A stretch of 64,000 nucleotides of DNA, from NCBI RefSeq assembly GCF_036549475.1, contig NZ_JAZHLI010000004.1, positions 104,820 to 168,819 of the forward strand, written 5' to 3'. The notes beneath the pieces were generated by a model, which saw only the letters and a list, made by a program, of their open reading frames with translations, was not told the DNA's origin and made no database searches. The position numbers and the translations under genes were made by a program. The DNA is from Aurantimonas sp036549475 (lineage in GTDB: Bacteria; Pseudomonadota; Alphaproteobacteria; Rhizobiales; Rhizobiaceae). The first letter of the stretch is position 1. Every line of letters starts with the position of its first letter. Shown here piece by piece: positions 43,066 to 51,808 of the stretch.

Positions 43066-43614
43066 TCAGATCTTACCGTCGAGGCCCATCTGGTAGTATT
43101 TGTGGACGATCGTGTCCTGGTTCTCCAGGAGCCAGTCGATCGAAGGCTCGTTCGCCATCGCCTTGCGGATCGCCTGGATCATGCCCTTGCGATGGATGTC
43201 GAACAGCACCTTGTGGTCGAGGTCGGGCACGTCGACGATCGTCGGGGCGAGCCACACCGAGCAGATAATGCCGAGATCGTTGACCCGGTCCTTGGGCAGG
43301 ATGCCCTCGCGCACGGCGTCGAGCACGCCGTTGGCGATGGCGAACTGGACCGTGCCCATCAGGATGTTGGTGTATTTCGGATCGTCGACGGTCACCTTCG
43401 ACACGCAGAGCGTGACCGGGCGGACCATGATGTCGGTGTTGAGCAGCGCGAAGACGCGGCTGTGGCCCTTCACCTGGTCGCCGGTGAGCGTGGCGAGGGC
43501 GGTGCCGACCGGCCCGTCGAGCTCGCCGATGACGACTTCGGGCTCGGCGGCTGTGCCCGGAGGGCCGCCGGCGACGAGGGCTTCGCCGCTGCGCAGGACG
43601 ATACGGTCGGTCAT
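43066..43614 (-). CDS. Formaldehyde-activating enzyme (Fae) family protein, divergent
   Basis: This 182-residue protein aligns with Fae along its whole length: GEALVAG at the N-terminus, VIGELDGPVGTAL, KVTVDDPKYTNILMGTVQFAIANGVLDAVREGILPKD in the middle, and the final KYYQMGLDG. Fae condenses formaldehyde with tetrahydromethanopterin. The proposed catalytic histidine of Fae (H17 in Methylobacterium) aligns with E24, and its aspartate partner with E26, so the classical reaction is doubtful. No other methanopterin-pathway gene is in the window. It may be a Fae-like paralogue with another role. Confidence 0.8.
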   Translation of the reverse strand: MTDRIVLRSGEALVAGGPPGTAAEPEVVIGELDGPVGTALATLTGDQVKGHSRVFALLNTDIMVRPVTLCVSKVTVDDPKYTNILMGTVQFAIANGVLDAVREGILPKDRVNDLGIICSVWLAPTIVDVPDLDHKVLFDIHRKGMIQAIRKAMANEPSIDWLLENQDTIVHKYYQMGLDGKI

Positions 43615-43719
43615 GATGGCATTCTCTCAGCTGTTTCGGGCGCCCGCCGCGCCCTAGCAGGTCCCGCCCGCGCACTCAAACCCGCCGGCGGAGGCAGGTT
43701 CGAGCGAACGGCGCAGATA

Positions 43720-44340
43720 TCAGCCTTCCAGCACGGTCTTTTCGGCGACGCTGGTGTCGGCGTTGAGCCGGTAGACGATCGGCACGCCCGTGGCGATTTC
43801 CTGGCCGACGATCTCCTCGCCGGTCAGCCCGTCCAGCGCCATCACCATGGCGCGCAGGGAATTGCCATGGGCGGCGACCAGCACCGTGCCGTCATTCATC
43901 ACCTTCGGCAGGATGTCGTGGATGTAATAGGGCCAGACGCGGGCGCCGGTGTCCTTGAGGCTCTCGCCCCCCGGTGGCGGCACGTCGTAGGAGCGGCGCC
44001 AGACATGCACCTGCTCCTCGCCCCATTTGGCACGGGCATCGTCCTTGTTGAGGCCGGACAAATCGCCATAGTCGCGCTCGTTCAGGGCGACGTTGCGGAT
44101 CGTCTCCAGCCCGGTCTGGCCAAGCTCGGCCAGCATCAACGTCAAGGTGCGCTGGGCGCGGGACAATTCGCTGGTGAAGGCGATGTCGAAACGGAGACCC
44201 GCCGCCTTCAGCCGGCGCCCGGCATCGGCGGCTTCCTCGACGCCTTTCTCGGTCAGGTCGGGGTCCTTCCAGCCGGTGAAGAGGTTCTTGAGGTTCCAGT
44301 CGCTCTGGCCGTGGCGGACGAGGACGAGGGTTCTGGACAT
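43720..44340 (-). CDS. gpmA: 2,3-bisphosphoglycerate-dependent phosphoglycerate mutase
   Basis: This 206-residue glycolytic enzyme interconverts 3- and 2-phosphoglycerate. H10 in LVLVRHGQSDWN is the phosphorylated histidine, and LNERDYGDLSG and VLVAAHGNSLRAM complete the active site. The length is that of the short alphaproteobacterial form. AGGAAAGG precedes the ATG. It follows dapB in the same direction after 55 bases. Confidence 0.96.
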   Translation of the reverse strand: MSRTLVLVRHGQSDWNLKNLFTGWKDPDLTEKGVEEAADAGRRLKAAGLRFDIAFTSELSRAQRTLTLMLAELGQTGLETIRNVALNERDYGDLSGLNKDDARAKWGEEQVHVWRRSYDVPPPGGESLKDTGARVWPYYIHDILPKVMNDGTVLVAAHGNSLRAMVMALDGLTGEEIVGQEIATGVPIVYRLNADTSVAEKTVLEG

Positions 44341-44395
44341 GGCGGGGACCTTTCCTGTGCGTCGGATCAAACGGGCGGGCCGTCGGGGGCGGTCG

Positions 44396-45205
44396 TCAGA
44401 GGCCGAGGACGTCGGCCATGGTGTAGAGGCCGGGCGAGCGGTCCTTCGCCCAGAGTGCGGCACGGACGGCGCCGCGGGCGAAGATCGCCCGGTCCGTCGC
44501 CAGATGGGAAATCTCGATGCGCTCGCCCTCGCCGGCGAGGATCACCGAATGCTCGCCGGTGACCGAGCCGCCGCGCAACGTCGCAAAACCGATGGCGCCC
44601 TCGGGGCGCGGTCCGGTATGGCCGTCGCGCACCCGCACGCTGTTGGCGGCCAGATCGATACCGCGGCCCCTGGCGGCGGCCTCGCCCAGAAGCAGTGCGG
44701 TGCCCGACGGCGCATCCACCTTGTGCCGGTGGTGCATCTCGAGGATCTCGATGTCGAAGGCTTCCGGCCCGAGCGCCCGGGCAGCCTTCTCGACCAGGCC
44801 GGCGAGGAGATTGACGCCGAGGCTCATATTGCCGGACTTGACGATGCGCGTGCGCTCGGCGCAGGCGGCGATCGCCGCATCCTGCTCGTGCGAGCAGCCG
44901 GTGGTGCCGACGACATGGACGAGCCCGCGGTCGGCGGCGCGCTCGGCCATCGCCACGGACGCGTCCGGTGCGGTGAAGTCGATGATGCCGTCGGCGCCTT
45001 CGAGGGCCGCGTCGATGTCGGCGGTGATGGTGATGCCCAGCGTGCCGGCGCCGGCAAGCATGCCTGCATCCTGGCCGATCGCCTCCGAACCCTGGCGCTC
45101 GACCGCGCCGGACAGGACGGCGCCCTCGGTCTCGCCGATCACCGTGATCAGCGTGCGGCCCATGCGGCCGGCGGCTCCCAGGACGACCAGCTTCATCGCG
45201 GACAT
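44396..45205 (-). CDS. dapB: 4-hydroxy-tetrahydrodipicolinate reductase
   Basis: This 269-residue enzyme reduces the dapA product in lysine and diaminopimelate synthesis. The NAD(P) motif VVLGAAGRMGRTLI opens the protein. The active-site signature EILEMHHRHKVDAPSGTALLLGE carries the histidine pair and the KxDAPSGT loop. The ATG at 45205 has AAGGGAG upstream; an ATG nine bases later is the alternative. It probably forms a unit with the downstream gpmA. Confidence 0.97.
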   Translation of the reverse strand: MSAMKLVVLGAAGRMGRTLITVIGETEGAVLSGAVERQGSEAIGQDAGMLAGAGTLGITITADIDAALEGADGIIDFTAPDASVAMAERAADRGLVHVVGTTGCSHEQDAAIAACAERTRIVKSGNMSLGVNLLAGLVEKAARALGPEAFDIEILEMHHRHKVDAPSGTALLLGEAAARGRGIDLAANSVRVRDGHTGPRPEGAIGFATLRGGSVTGEHSVILAGEGERIEISHLATDRAIFARGAVRAALWAKDRSPGLYTMADVLGL

Positions 45206-45228
45206 GTCCTCACTCCCTTGTCGCGGCC

Positions 45229-47106
45229 TCACGCGTCAGCGCGGACGGACGCGGCGATCGTCTCGGGCTGCGTTTGCGTCCCGGCACCGCGATCGCTCGA
45301 CTGCAGGCCGTGGAACCGGGCATAGAGTCCGTCGCGGCGTCCGACAAGTTCCTCGTGGCTGCCGCGCTCGATGATCTCGCCGCCGTCGACGACCAGGATC
45401 TGGTCGGCGCCGACGATGGTCGAGAGGCGATGGGCGACGACGAGCACCGTGCGGTTCTTCATCGCCTCGTCCAGCGCGGCCTGCACCAGCGTCTCGGACC
45501 GTGTGTCGAGGGCCGAAGTCGCCTCGTCCAGCAGAAGGATCGGGGCGTTGCGCACCAGCGCACGGGCGATCGACAGTCGCTGGCGCTGGCCGCCCGACAG
45601 CGAGATGCCGTTTTCGCCGAGCGGCGTGTCGTAGCCCTGGGGCTGGGTGAGGATGAATTCCTCGGCCTGGGCCTGGCGGGCGGCCTCGGCGATTTCCGCG
45701 TCGCTGGCGTCGGGGCGGCCAAGACGGATGTTTTCGCGGATCGTGCCCTCGAAGAGATACGGCGTCTGCGGGACGTAGGCGATCTGCCCGCGCAGCGAGA
45801 CGGTCGCCACCTCGCGGATGTCCTGGCCGTCGATGCGGATGGCGCCGTCGGAGACGTCGTAGAAGCGTTGCAGGAGCGAGATCACGGTGGATTTGCCGCC
45901 CCCCGACGCGCCGATCAGCGCGGTGGTGCGGCCGGGACGGGCAGTGAAGCTCATGCCCTTGAGCACCGGCTCGCCCGGATAATAGGCAAAGCCGACATCC
46001 TCGAAGACGATCTCTCCCCGATCGACGGCGAGCGCTGGCGCGCCGGGCTTGTCGGCCTGGCCGGGCTTCAGGTCGAGAATCTCGTAGATCATCTGGGCGT
46101 TGACCAGCGCCCGTTCGAGCTGCACCTGCAGCTTGGCGAGGCGCCGGGCCGGGTCATAGGCCAGCAGCAGCGCCGTGATGAAGGCGAACATGGCGCCCGG
46201 CGAATAGCCGTAGACTATGGCGCGGTAGCCCGAATAGGCGATCACCCCAGCAATGGCGAGGCCGGCGACGATCTCGGTCACCGGCGTCGTGCGCTCGGTG
46301 ATGACCGCGATGCGGTTGGACCGTTCCTCGGCGCCCAGGATCAGCGTCTCGATCCGTTCGCGCAGGGGCTTTTCCATGGTGAAGGCCTTCACCACGGTGA
46401 TCCCCTGGGCCGCCTCCTGGATCGAGCCGAGCACCCTGGCATTGAGGTCGATCGATTCGCGCGTGACCACCCGCAGCTTGCGGGCCAGGCTGCCGATCAT
46501 CAGCGCGATGGGCGGGCCGGCGATCAGCGCGATCATCGACAGGAGCGGGTCCTGATAGATCATCACGAAGACCAGGAAGATCAGTGTGAGGAGATCGCGG
46601 GCGATCGAGGTGACCGTCAGGTTCAGCGTATCGCGGATACCGGCGACGTTCTGGTTGATCCGTGCAGCCAGGTGCGCCGAGCGGTTCTCGCCGAAGAAAT
46701 CGACCGACAGGGCCATCAGATGGGCGAACAGCCGACGCTGGTAGCGGGCGACGATATGGTTGCCGATCCGGGCCAGGATCACGCCCTGGCCGTAGGTCGC
46801 AAGGCCGCGTACGGCGAAGGCGATGAAGACGACGATCGGCAGCGTGACGATCGCGGTGCGGTTCTGGTTGACGAAGATGTCGTCGATCACGCTGCGCATG
46901 ATCCAGGCGAGAAACGCCGTCGAGGCCGCCACGAGGACGAGGCAGACGATCGCCAGTGCGTATTGGCGCAGGAACTGGCGGCCGTTCTCCTGGATGATCC
47001 GCTTGAGCAGACGCAGCACGAGGCCGCGCTCGTCCGGCTTGGTCAGGGAGATCCGCTTCTTTTTCTTCACGCTGGCGGTCTGCCGGGATGTCGATTTCTT
47101 GCTCAT
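45229..47106 (-). CDS. ABC exporter, fused permease and ATPase (MsbA-like)
   Basis: This 625-residue half-transporter has six membrane helices in residues 35-340 and a C-terminal ATPase. The ATPase shows GASGGGKST (Walker A), the LSGGQRQRLSIARAL signature, LLLDEATSALD (Walker B) and the AHRLST switch. A very basic N-terminus (KKSTSRQTASVKKKKR) is cytoplasmic. It would work as a homodimer exporting lipids, lipid A precursors or drugs. The last codons are 24 bases before dapB, so read-through into dapB-gpmA is possible. Confidence 0.94.
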   Translation of the reverse strand: MSKKSTSRQTASVKKKKRISLTKPDERGLVLRLLKRIIQENGRQFLRQYALAIVCLVLVAASTAFLAWIMRSVIDDIFVNQNRTAIVTLPIVVFIAFAVRGLATYGQGVILARIGNHIVARYQRRLFAHLMALSVDFFGENRSAHLAARINQNVAGIRDTLNLTVTSIARDLLTLIFLVFVMIYQDPLLSMIALIAGPPIALMIGSLARKLRVVTRESIDLNARVLGSIQEAAQGITVVKAFTMEKPLRERIETLILGAEERSNRIAVITERTTPVTEIVAGLAIAGVIAYSGYRAIVYGYSPGAMFAFITALLLAYDPARRLAKLQVQLERALVNAQMIYEILDLKPGQADKPGAPALAVDRGEIVFEDVGFAYYPGEPVLKGMSFTARPGRTTALIGASGGGKSTVISLLQRFYDVSDGAIRIDGQDIREVATVSLRGQIAYVPQTPYLFEGTIRENIRLGRPDASDAEIAEAARQAQAEEFILTQPQGYDTPLGENGISLSGGQRQRLSIARALVRNAPILLLDEATSALDTRSETLVQAALDEAMKNRTVLVVAHRLSTIVGADQILVVDGGEIIERGSHEELVGRRDGLYARFHGLQSSDRGAGTQTQPETIAASVRADA

Positions 47107-47226
47107 CGCGACGTCCTATAGAGCGTCATGCGCCCGGTGCCTATCGTGGCAGACCGTGCGGGCCGTGCGGTGCGTCGGAAATGCACCCGGATTGACCGAT
47201 CGGCAACGGTTGGCGTCGCGCAGAAG

Positions 47227-47610
47227 TCAGTCGCGGGGCTGCCAGGCACCCGGCACATGGACGGGCCAGCGCCGCGGCAGCACGGCGACGATGTCGAACC
47301 GCCGGGAGAGGCGCGCGAAATCGTGTCGGCGCGCGATCCACAGATCCGCCGCCGCCTCGATCCGGCGCTGGGCCTGGGGGCCGACGGCGTCCATCGCCTG
47401 CGTCAGTGTCGCACGGGCCTTCACCTCGACGAAGGCGACGAGGTCGCCGCGCCGGGCGATGAGGTCGATCTCGCCGCCCCTGGTGCGGTGGCGCACGGCC
47501 AGGATGCGATAGCCCTTCAGGCGCAGCGCCCAGGCCGCCAGCCATTCGCCGCGATGGCCCTTGTGAAAGCCGCGGCGCCGGCGGGCGAGCGAGGCGTCGC
47601 CGGATGTCAC
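47227..47610 (-). CDS. yraN: YraN/UPF0102 nuclease-like protein
   Basis: This 127-residue small protein has a restriction-endonuclease-like fold, with GEIDLIARRGDLVAFVEVKARA as the conserved D-ExK core. Its role in the cell is not settled. It overlaps the rsmI stop (ATGA-type coupling) as in many proteobacteria. Confidence 0.93.
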   Translation of the reverse strand: MTSGDASLARRRRGFHKGHRGEWLAAWALRLKGYRILAVRHRTRGGEIDLIARRGDLVAFVEVKARATLTQAMDAVGPQAQRRIEAAADLWIARRHDFARLSRRFDIVAVLPRRWPVHVPGAWQPRD

Positions 47611-48530
47611 CGGCGGTCCTTGAGGGCGAGGGCGCGCTGGTAGAGGTCGCGCCGCCCGAGGCCGGTCAGCCGGGCCGCTTCCTGCGCCGCCTGGGTCGGC
47701 TTCATCTCGGCGAGCAGCCCCGTCAGGATGGCGTCGGCATCGGCCTCGCTCGCCGCTTGGGGGGCATCGGGCGGGGCGATGCAGACGACGATCTCGCCGC
47801 GCACCCGCTCCATGGCGGCGAATTCGGCGGCGAGCTCGGCCAGCGTACCGCGATAGATGGTCTCGAACGCCTTGGTGAGCTCGCGGCAGACGGCCGCCTG
47901 GCGCGGGCCGAAGGCGCCCTGCATGGCTGCGAGGCTGTCGGCGATCCGGTGTGGCGCCTCGAAGAAGACCAGCGTGCCGGGAATGCGGGCCAGATCCTCC
48001 AGCCGGCTCGCACGGGCCTGCTCCTTCTGGGGCGGAAAGCCGGCGAAGAAGAAGGAGTCCGACGGCAGGCCCGAGGCCAGCAGCGCGGCCAGCGCCGCCG
48101 ACGCACCGGGAATCGGCACGACGGGAATGTCCGCGGCGATCGCCTCCCGGACCAGCCGGTAGCCGGGATCGGAGACCAGCGGCGTGCCGGCGTCGGACAC
48201 CAGCGCCACCGACAGGCCTGCCGCCAGGTCGGCGAGAAGCGCGGCCCCGGCCTCCTCGGCATTGTGCTCGTGATAGGCGGTCATCCGCCGCTCGATGCCG
48301 AAGCGGGCCAGCAGCTTGGCGGTGACGCGCGTGTCCTCGCAGGCGAGGCGATCGGCGCCGGCGATGAGTTCGAGGCCGCGCAGGGTCACGTCGCCGAGAT
48401 TGCCGATCGGGGTCGCCACCAGATAGAGCCCGGGCTCCGGCCTGGGCGCCGTCTGCGCGGCATCGCGGATGCGGTAGCGGCGGGTGGGGGCATGCTCGCT
48501 GGTCGGTGTGGGAAGACTATCAGGCTTCAC
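47607..48530 (-). CDS. rsmI: 16S rRNA 2'-O-methyltransferase (C1402)
   Basis: This 307-residue SAM-dependent enzyme methylates the ribose of C1402 in 16S rRNA. LYLVATPIGNLGDVTLRGLE and VSDAGTPLVSDPGYRLV are the family motifs, followed by IPGASAALAALLASGLP. The GTG start at 48530 shares four bases with the brnA stop; this start is supported by overlap rather than by a ribosome binding site. The C-terminal RsmI domain contains LGRRDLYQRALAL. It is followed by yraN. Confidence 0.94.
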   Translation of the reverse strand: MKPDSLPTPTSEHAPTRRYRIRDAAQTAPRPEPGLYLVATPIGNLGDVTLRGLELIAGADRLACEDTRVTAKLLARFGIERRMTAYHEHNAEEAGAALLADLAAGLSVALVSDAGTPLVSDPGYRLVREAIAADIPVVPIPGASAALAALLASGLPSDSFFFAGFPPQKEQARASRLEDLARIPGTLVFFEAPHRIADSLAAMQGAFGPRQAAVCRELTKAFETIYRGTLAELAAEFAAMERVRGEIVVCIAPPDAPQAASEADADAILTGLLAEMKPTQAAQEAARLTGLGRRDLYQRALALKDRR

Positions 48531-48793
48531 TTGGCGATGGACTGCTTCAGCGTTTCGTCGATCCGTGCCTGCCAGCCTGGCCCCGTGGCCTCGAAGTGGG
48601 ACACGACTTCCGGGTTCAATTCGAGCGAAACCGCGACCTTGCCGGACGGCGTCATCGGTCCCCGCGTGCCGCCGAACTGCGCGAGAGTCTCCGGGGACAA
48701 GGCCGCTTCGGGCGATTTGGCCCTCCGGAAATCCGCCTCGGTCCACTCCGGATTGTCGATGTCTGTGACGGGCTCTCTGCTGTTGCCGGACAT
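48527..48793 (-). CDS. brnA: BrnA-type antitoxin
   Basis: This 88-residue protein starts MSGNSREPVTD with an excellent AAGGAG site upstream. The sequence NPEWTEADFRRAKSPEA matches BrnA antitoxins, and the C-terminal VAVSLELNPEVVSHFEATGPGWQARIDETL is a ribbon-helix-helix DNA-binding segment. In intact systems BrnA neutralises the ribonuclease BrnT and represses its own promoter. Here the toxin gene next to it is defective, so BrnA may be an orphan. The same frame continues upstream into the toxin remnant. Confidence 0.82.
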   Translation of the reverse strand: MSGNSREPVTDIDNPEWTEADFRRAKSPEAALSPETLAQFGGTRGPMTPSGKVAVSLELNPEVVSHFEATGPGWQARIDETLKQSIAK

Positions 48794-48961
48794 AGCGTTC
48801 GAACTCCTTTTGTGGGCACGACGAAGGCTGATCGGACGGACCGCGCCATCATCATGGCGGTCATCCTCGATCGCCATCCGCAGATCCATGTCCACCGTTC
48901 TGGCCAAGGATATGCCATGCTTTCCAAGATCGTCGGCATCCTTGGCGGGATCGAAGTCCAA
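48794..48961 (-). pseudogene. brnT: Truncated BrnT toxin remnant fused in frame to brnA
   Basis: The frame upstream of brnA encodes LDFDPAKDADDLGKHGISLARTVDMDL and AIEDDRHDDGAVR, the N-terminal half of a BrnT ribonuclease. It then jumps to PISLRRAHKRSSNA, which looks like the BrnT C-terminal helix. About 25 residues holding the central beta-strands seem to be missing, by an internal deletion. The remainder also lacks a stop before BrnA. Such a protein should not be an active toxin. The 5' end may begin at a TTG at 48961 or slightly upstream. Confidence 0.65.
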
Positions 48962-49032
48962 CGCACGACAGCTTCGGCCAGTGGCAGTCGCCGGCTTTTA
49001 TACAGGGCGGCCGGGCTTCGACAAAATCGGCC

Positions 49033-50229
49033 TCAGGCGAGATCGGCGACCACGGCATCGAGGACGAGCATGCCGGCGGGGGTGGCGCGCAGGCGGTCGG
49101 GGCCGAGGCGTTCGACCATGCCGTGGGCCCGCAGGTCGGCTTCGCTGACCGGATCGAGATCGCGGCCGGTCAGCTTGCGCCAGCGCCTGAGGTCAGTGCC
49201 TTCGGTCAGCCGCAGACCCATCAGCAGCAACTCGTCCGCCTGCTCGGTCGGGCTCAGCAATTCGTCGACCACCGCCCCGTTGTCCCAGGACTCGACCATC
49301 TTCAGCCAGGTTTCCGGCAGCGGCTCGTTGGAGATGGCATGGCGTCCGCCCGGGCCCATCAGCCGGCCATGCGCGCCCGGACCGACGCCGGCATAGAGGC
49401 CATAGCGCCAGTAGGTCAGGTTGTGGCGGGATTCGGCGCCCGGAACGGCGTGATTGGAAATCTCGTAGGCCGGCAGGCCGCGAGCCGCGGTAATCTGCTG
49501 CGTCGCCTCGTAGAGATCGGCCGACAGGTCGCCATCCGGCACGATCAGCTTGCCCGCCTTGTGCAGCGCGTAGAAGGGCGTGCCCTCCTCGATGGTCAGC
49601 TGGTACAGCGACAGGTGATCGGCGGCGAGGTCGATCGCCTGGTTCAGCTCGGCCTCCCAGGCCGAAACGGTCTGGTCGGGCCGGGCATAGATCAGGTCGA
49701 AGGACAGGCGCGGGAAGATCTCGCGGGCGAGGCCGATCGCATGCAGGGCCTGCTCCACGTCGTGCAGCCGGCCGAGCAGCTTCAAATCGCGGTTGTTCAG
49801 CGCCTGCACGCCGAGCGATACCCGGTTCACACCGGCCGCGTGGTAGCCGCGGAAGCGCTCCGCCTCGACGCTGGACGGATTGGCTTCCAGCGTGATCTCG
49901 GCGCCCTCGGCGATGGTCCAGTTCGCCGCCACCGCCTCGAGGATCCGCCCGACGGTCGCCGGTTCCATCAGCGATGGCGTGCCGCCGCCCAGGAAAATGG
50001 AGGTGACGGTCTCGCCCGCCGAGCGGCGCGCCGCTTCGGCCAGTTCCCGCTCGAAGGCCGCCGCATAGCGCGCCTGGTCGACCGGCTTGTGGCGGACATG
50101 GCTGTTGAAGTCGCAGTAGGGGCACTTGGCCGCGCAGAACGGCCAGTGCACATAGACGCCGAATCCGGGCGCGCGCGATTGCGGCTCGAAGGCGAGAACG
50201 TCAGGGCCTGGGCGGGAATGGATCGTCAT
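49033..50229 (-). CDS. hemW: Radical SAM protein HemW (heme chaperone-like)
   Basis: This 398-residue radical SAM protein carries CAAKCPYC (C32, C36, C39) after YVHWPF, the HemW form of the iron-sulfur motif. GGGTPSLM and the conserved C-terminal winged domain (TEGTDLRRWRKLTGRDL) follow. HemW binds heme and hands it to respiratory proteins; it lacks the extra cysteine that marks the coproporphyrinogen oxidase HemN. The stop of rdgB overlaps its start. A housekeeping neighbourhood supports the call. Confidence 0.95.
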   Translation of the reverse strand: MTIHSRPGPDVLAFEPQSRAPGFGVYVHWPFCAAKCPYCDFNSHVRHKPVDQARYAAAFERELAEAARRSAGETVTSIFLGGGTPSLMEPATVGRILEAVAANWTIAEGAEITLEANPSSVEAERFRGYHAAGVNRVSLGVQALNNRDLKLLGRLHDVEQALHAIGLAREIFPRLSFDLIYARPDQTVSAWEAELNQAIDLAADHLSLYQLTIEEGTPFYALHKAGKLIVPDGDLSADLYEATQQITAARGLPAYEISNHAVPGAESRHNLTYWRYGLYAGVGPGAHGRLMGPGGRHAISNEPLPETWLKMVESWDNGAVVDELLSPTEQADELLLMGLRLTEGTDLRRWRKLTGRDLDPVSEADLRAHGMVERLGPDRLRATPAGMLVLDAVVADLA

Positions 50230-50870
50230 TCGACTCCGAGTGCGTCGCGCGCGAATTTCTGGAAGGCCCGGGCCCGGTGCGACATGGCGGTCGGCTGGCC
50301 GGGCTTCCAGGCGTGCTTTTCCGCCGACATCATCTCGCCGAAGGTGCGGTCGCTGTGGTCGGGCAGGAAGATCGGATCATAGCCGAAGCCGAGATCGCCG
50401 CGGGGCGGCCAGACGATGGTCCCCTCGACTTCACCACGAAAGAGATGTGTTCCGCCTGAGGGGTCCGCAAGGCAGAGCACCGCGACGAACTGCGCCCGGC
50501 GCGTCTCGGGCGTCGTCGCGCCGGCGGCCTGCAGCTTTTCCTCGACATTGCGCATGGCCATGGCGAAGTCGCGGTCCGGTCCGCCCCAGCGCGCCGAATA
50601 GATGCCCGGATCGCCGTTCAGCGCATCGATGGCGATGCCGCTGTCGTCCGATAGCGAGACGAGGCCCGTGGCGCCCATGGCGGCCAGCGCCTTGATCTCG
50701 GCATTGGCCTCGAAGGTCGTGCCGGTCTCTTCGGGATCGTCGAGGCCCTTGTCCTTCGCCGAGGTCACCTCGAAGCCGAAGGGCTCCATCAGCTCGCGGA
50801 TCTCCCAGATCTTTCCGAGATTGTGGCTGGCGACGAGGAGCGGGCCGTCCTTCGGGTCGAGACGCTTCAT
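50226..50870 (-). CDS. rdgB: RdgB/HAM1-type non-canonical purine NTP pyrophosphatase
   Basis: This 214-residue protein removes dITP, dXTP and related nucleotides. VASHNLGKIWEIRELM is the substrate-binding start, TFEANAEIKA and SDDSGIAIDAL are conserved, and WPPRGDLGFGYDPIF is the catalytic strand. The ATG at 50870 overlaps the rph stop, and its own stop overlaps the hemW start, so rph-rdgB-hemW form one operon. Confidence 0.96.
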   Translation of the reverse strand: MKRLDPKDGPLLVASHNLGKIWEIRELMEPFGFEVTSAKDKGLDDPEETGTTFEANAEIKALAAMGATGLVSLSDDSGIAIDALNGDPGIYSARWGGPDRDFAMAMRNVEEKLQAAGATTPETRRAQFVAVLCLADPSGGTHLFRGEVEGTIVWPPRGDLGFGYDPIFLPDHSDRTFGEMMSAEKHAWKPGQPTAMSHRARAFQKFARDALGVE

Positions 50871-51592
50871 TGCGCGGCCTCGATGGCCTGGCGCTGCATG
50901 GTGACGAGGTCGTTGATCCCCTTGCGGGCGAGATCGAGGAGCTTCAGGAACTCGTCCTGCGAGAACGGCGTGCCTTCGGCCGTGCCCTGGATCTCGACGA
51001 TGCCGCCGGTGCCGGTCATGACGAAATTGGCGTCGGTCTCGGCGGTGGAATCCTCCGGATAGTCGAGGTCGAGCACGGGCTCGCCCTTGTAGATGCCGCA
51101 GGAGATCGCCGCCACGTGGTCCTTCAGCACCTTGGCCGGGTCGACCATGGCGCGCTGGCCCATCCATGCGAGGCAGTCTGCCAGCGCCACGTAGCCGCCG
51201 GTGATCGCCGCGGTGCGGGTGCCGCCATCGGCCTGGATGACGTCGCAATCCACCGTGATCTGGCGCTCGCCGAGGGCCTGCAGGTCGACCACGGCGCGCA
51301 GGGAGCGGCCGACGAGGCGCTGGATTTCCTGGGTGCGGCCCGACTGCTTGCCGGAGGCCGCCTCGCGGCGCATGCGGTCGCCGGTGGCGCGCGGCAGCAT
51401 GCCGTATTCGGCGGTTACCCAGCCCTTGCCGGAATTCTTCAGCCAGCCCGGCACGCGCTCTTCCAGGCTCGCCGTGCACAGCACATGGGTGTCGCCGAAC
51501 TTGACGAGACAGGAGCCCTCGGCGTGACGCGAATAGTTCCGCTCGAGGCTGACGGGCCGCAATTCGTCAAAGGCGCGTTTGGATGGCCGCAT
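50867..51592 (-). CDS. rph: Ribonuclease PH
   Basis: This 241-residue exoribonuclease trims tRNA 3' ends with phosphate. RPSKRAFDELRPVSLERNY is the N-terminal signature, GRSLRAVVDL and TVDCDVIQADGGTRTAAITGGYVAL carry the phosphate site, and the C-terminal helix has SQDEFLKLLDLARKGI. The ATG at 51592 has AGGAT upstream; longer in-frame starts read through noise. It heads the leftward rph-rdgB-hemW operon and is divergent from hrcA. Confidence 0.97.
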   Translation of the reverse strand: MRPSKRAFDELRPVSLERNYSRHAEGSCLVKFGDTHVLCTASLEERVPGWLKNSGKGWVTAEYGMLPRATGDRMRREAASGKQSGRTQEIQRLVGRSLRAVVDLQALGERQITVDCDVIQADGGTRTAAITGGYVALADCLAWMGQRAMVDPAKVLKDHVAAISCGIYKGEPVLDLDYPEDSTAETDANFVMTGTGGIVEIQGTAEGTPFSQDEFLKLLDLARKGINDLVTMQRQAIEAAQ

Positions 51593-51750
51593 GATGGGAT
51601 CCTGACAATCGGTCCTGGAGAAGGGGATAAATGCTTCGGGTTGCGCCGGGCTTGTATCGGCGATGGCCCGACGGATCAAAGATTTTCGCGCCGGGCATTG
51701 CGGCAAGCCCCGCGGGCGCGGCGCCGTGCTGTTTTGACGGGCAGGAACGG

Positions 51751-51779
51751 CTTGGCGCCGCCCCGTGCAGTCCCTATAG
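51751..51779 (+). promoter_or_regulatory. Candidate sigma-70-type promoter of hrcA
   Basis: CTTGGC and CTATAG are separated by 17 bases, close to the alphaproteobacterial housekeeping consensus CTTGAC-N17-CTATAT. They lie 30 bases upstream of the hrcA ATG. I found no CIRCE inverted repeat (GAGTGCTAA type) next to it. Confidence 0.5.
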
Positions 51780-51808
51780 TCTTTCCATGCGGGAAACGAT
51801 GCCACGCC

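Noticed and set aside
51593..51808. CIRCE operator for hrcA
   Set aside because: No inverted repeat of the GAGTGCTAA type is present between rph and hrcA; only a housekeeping-type promoter was seen.
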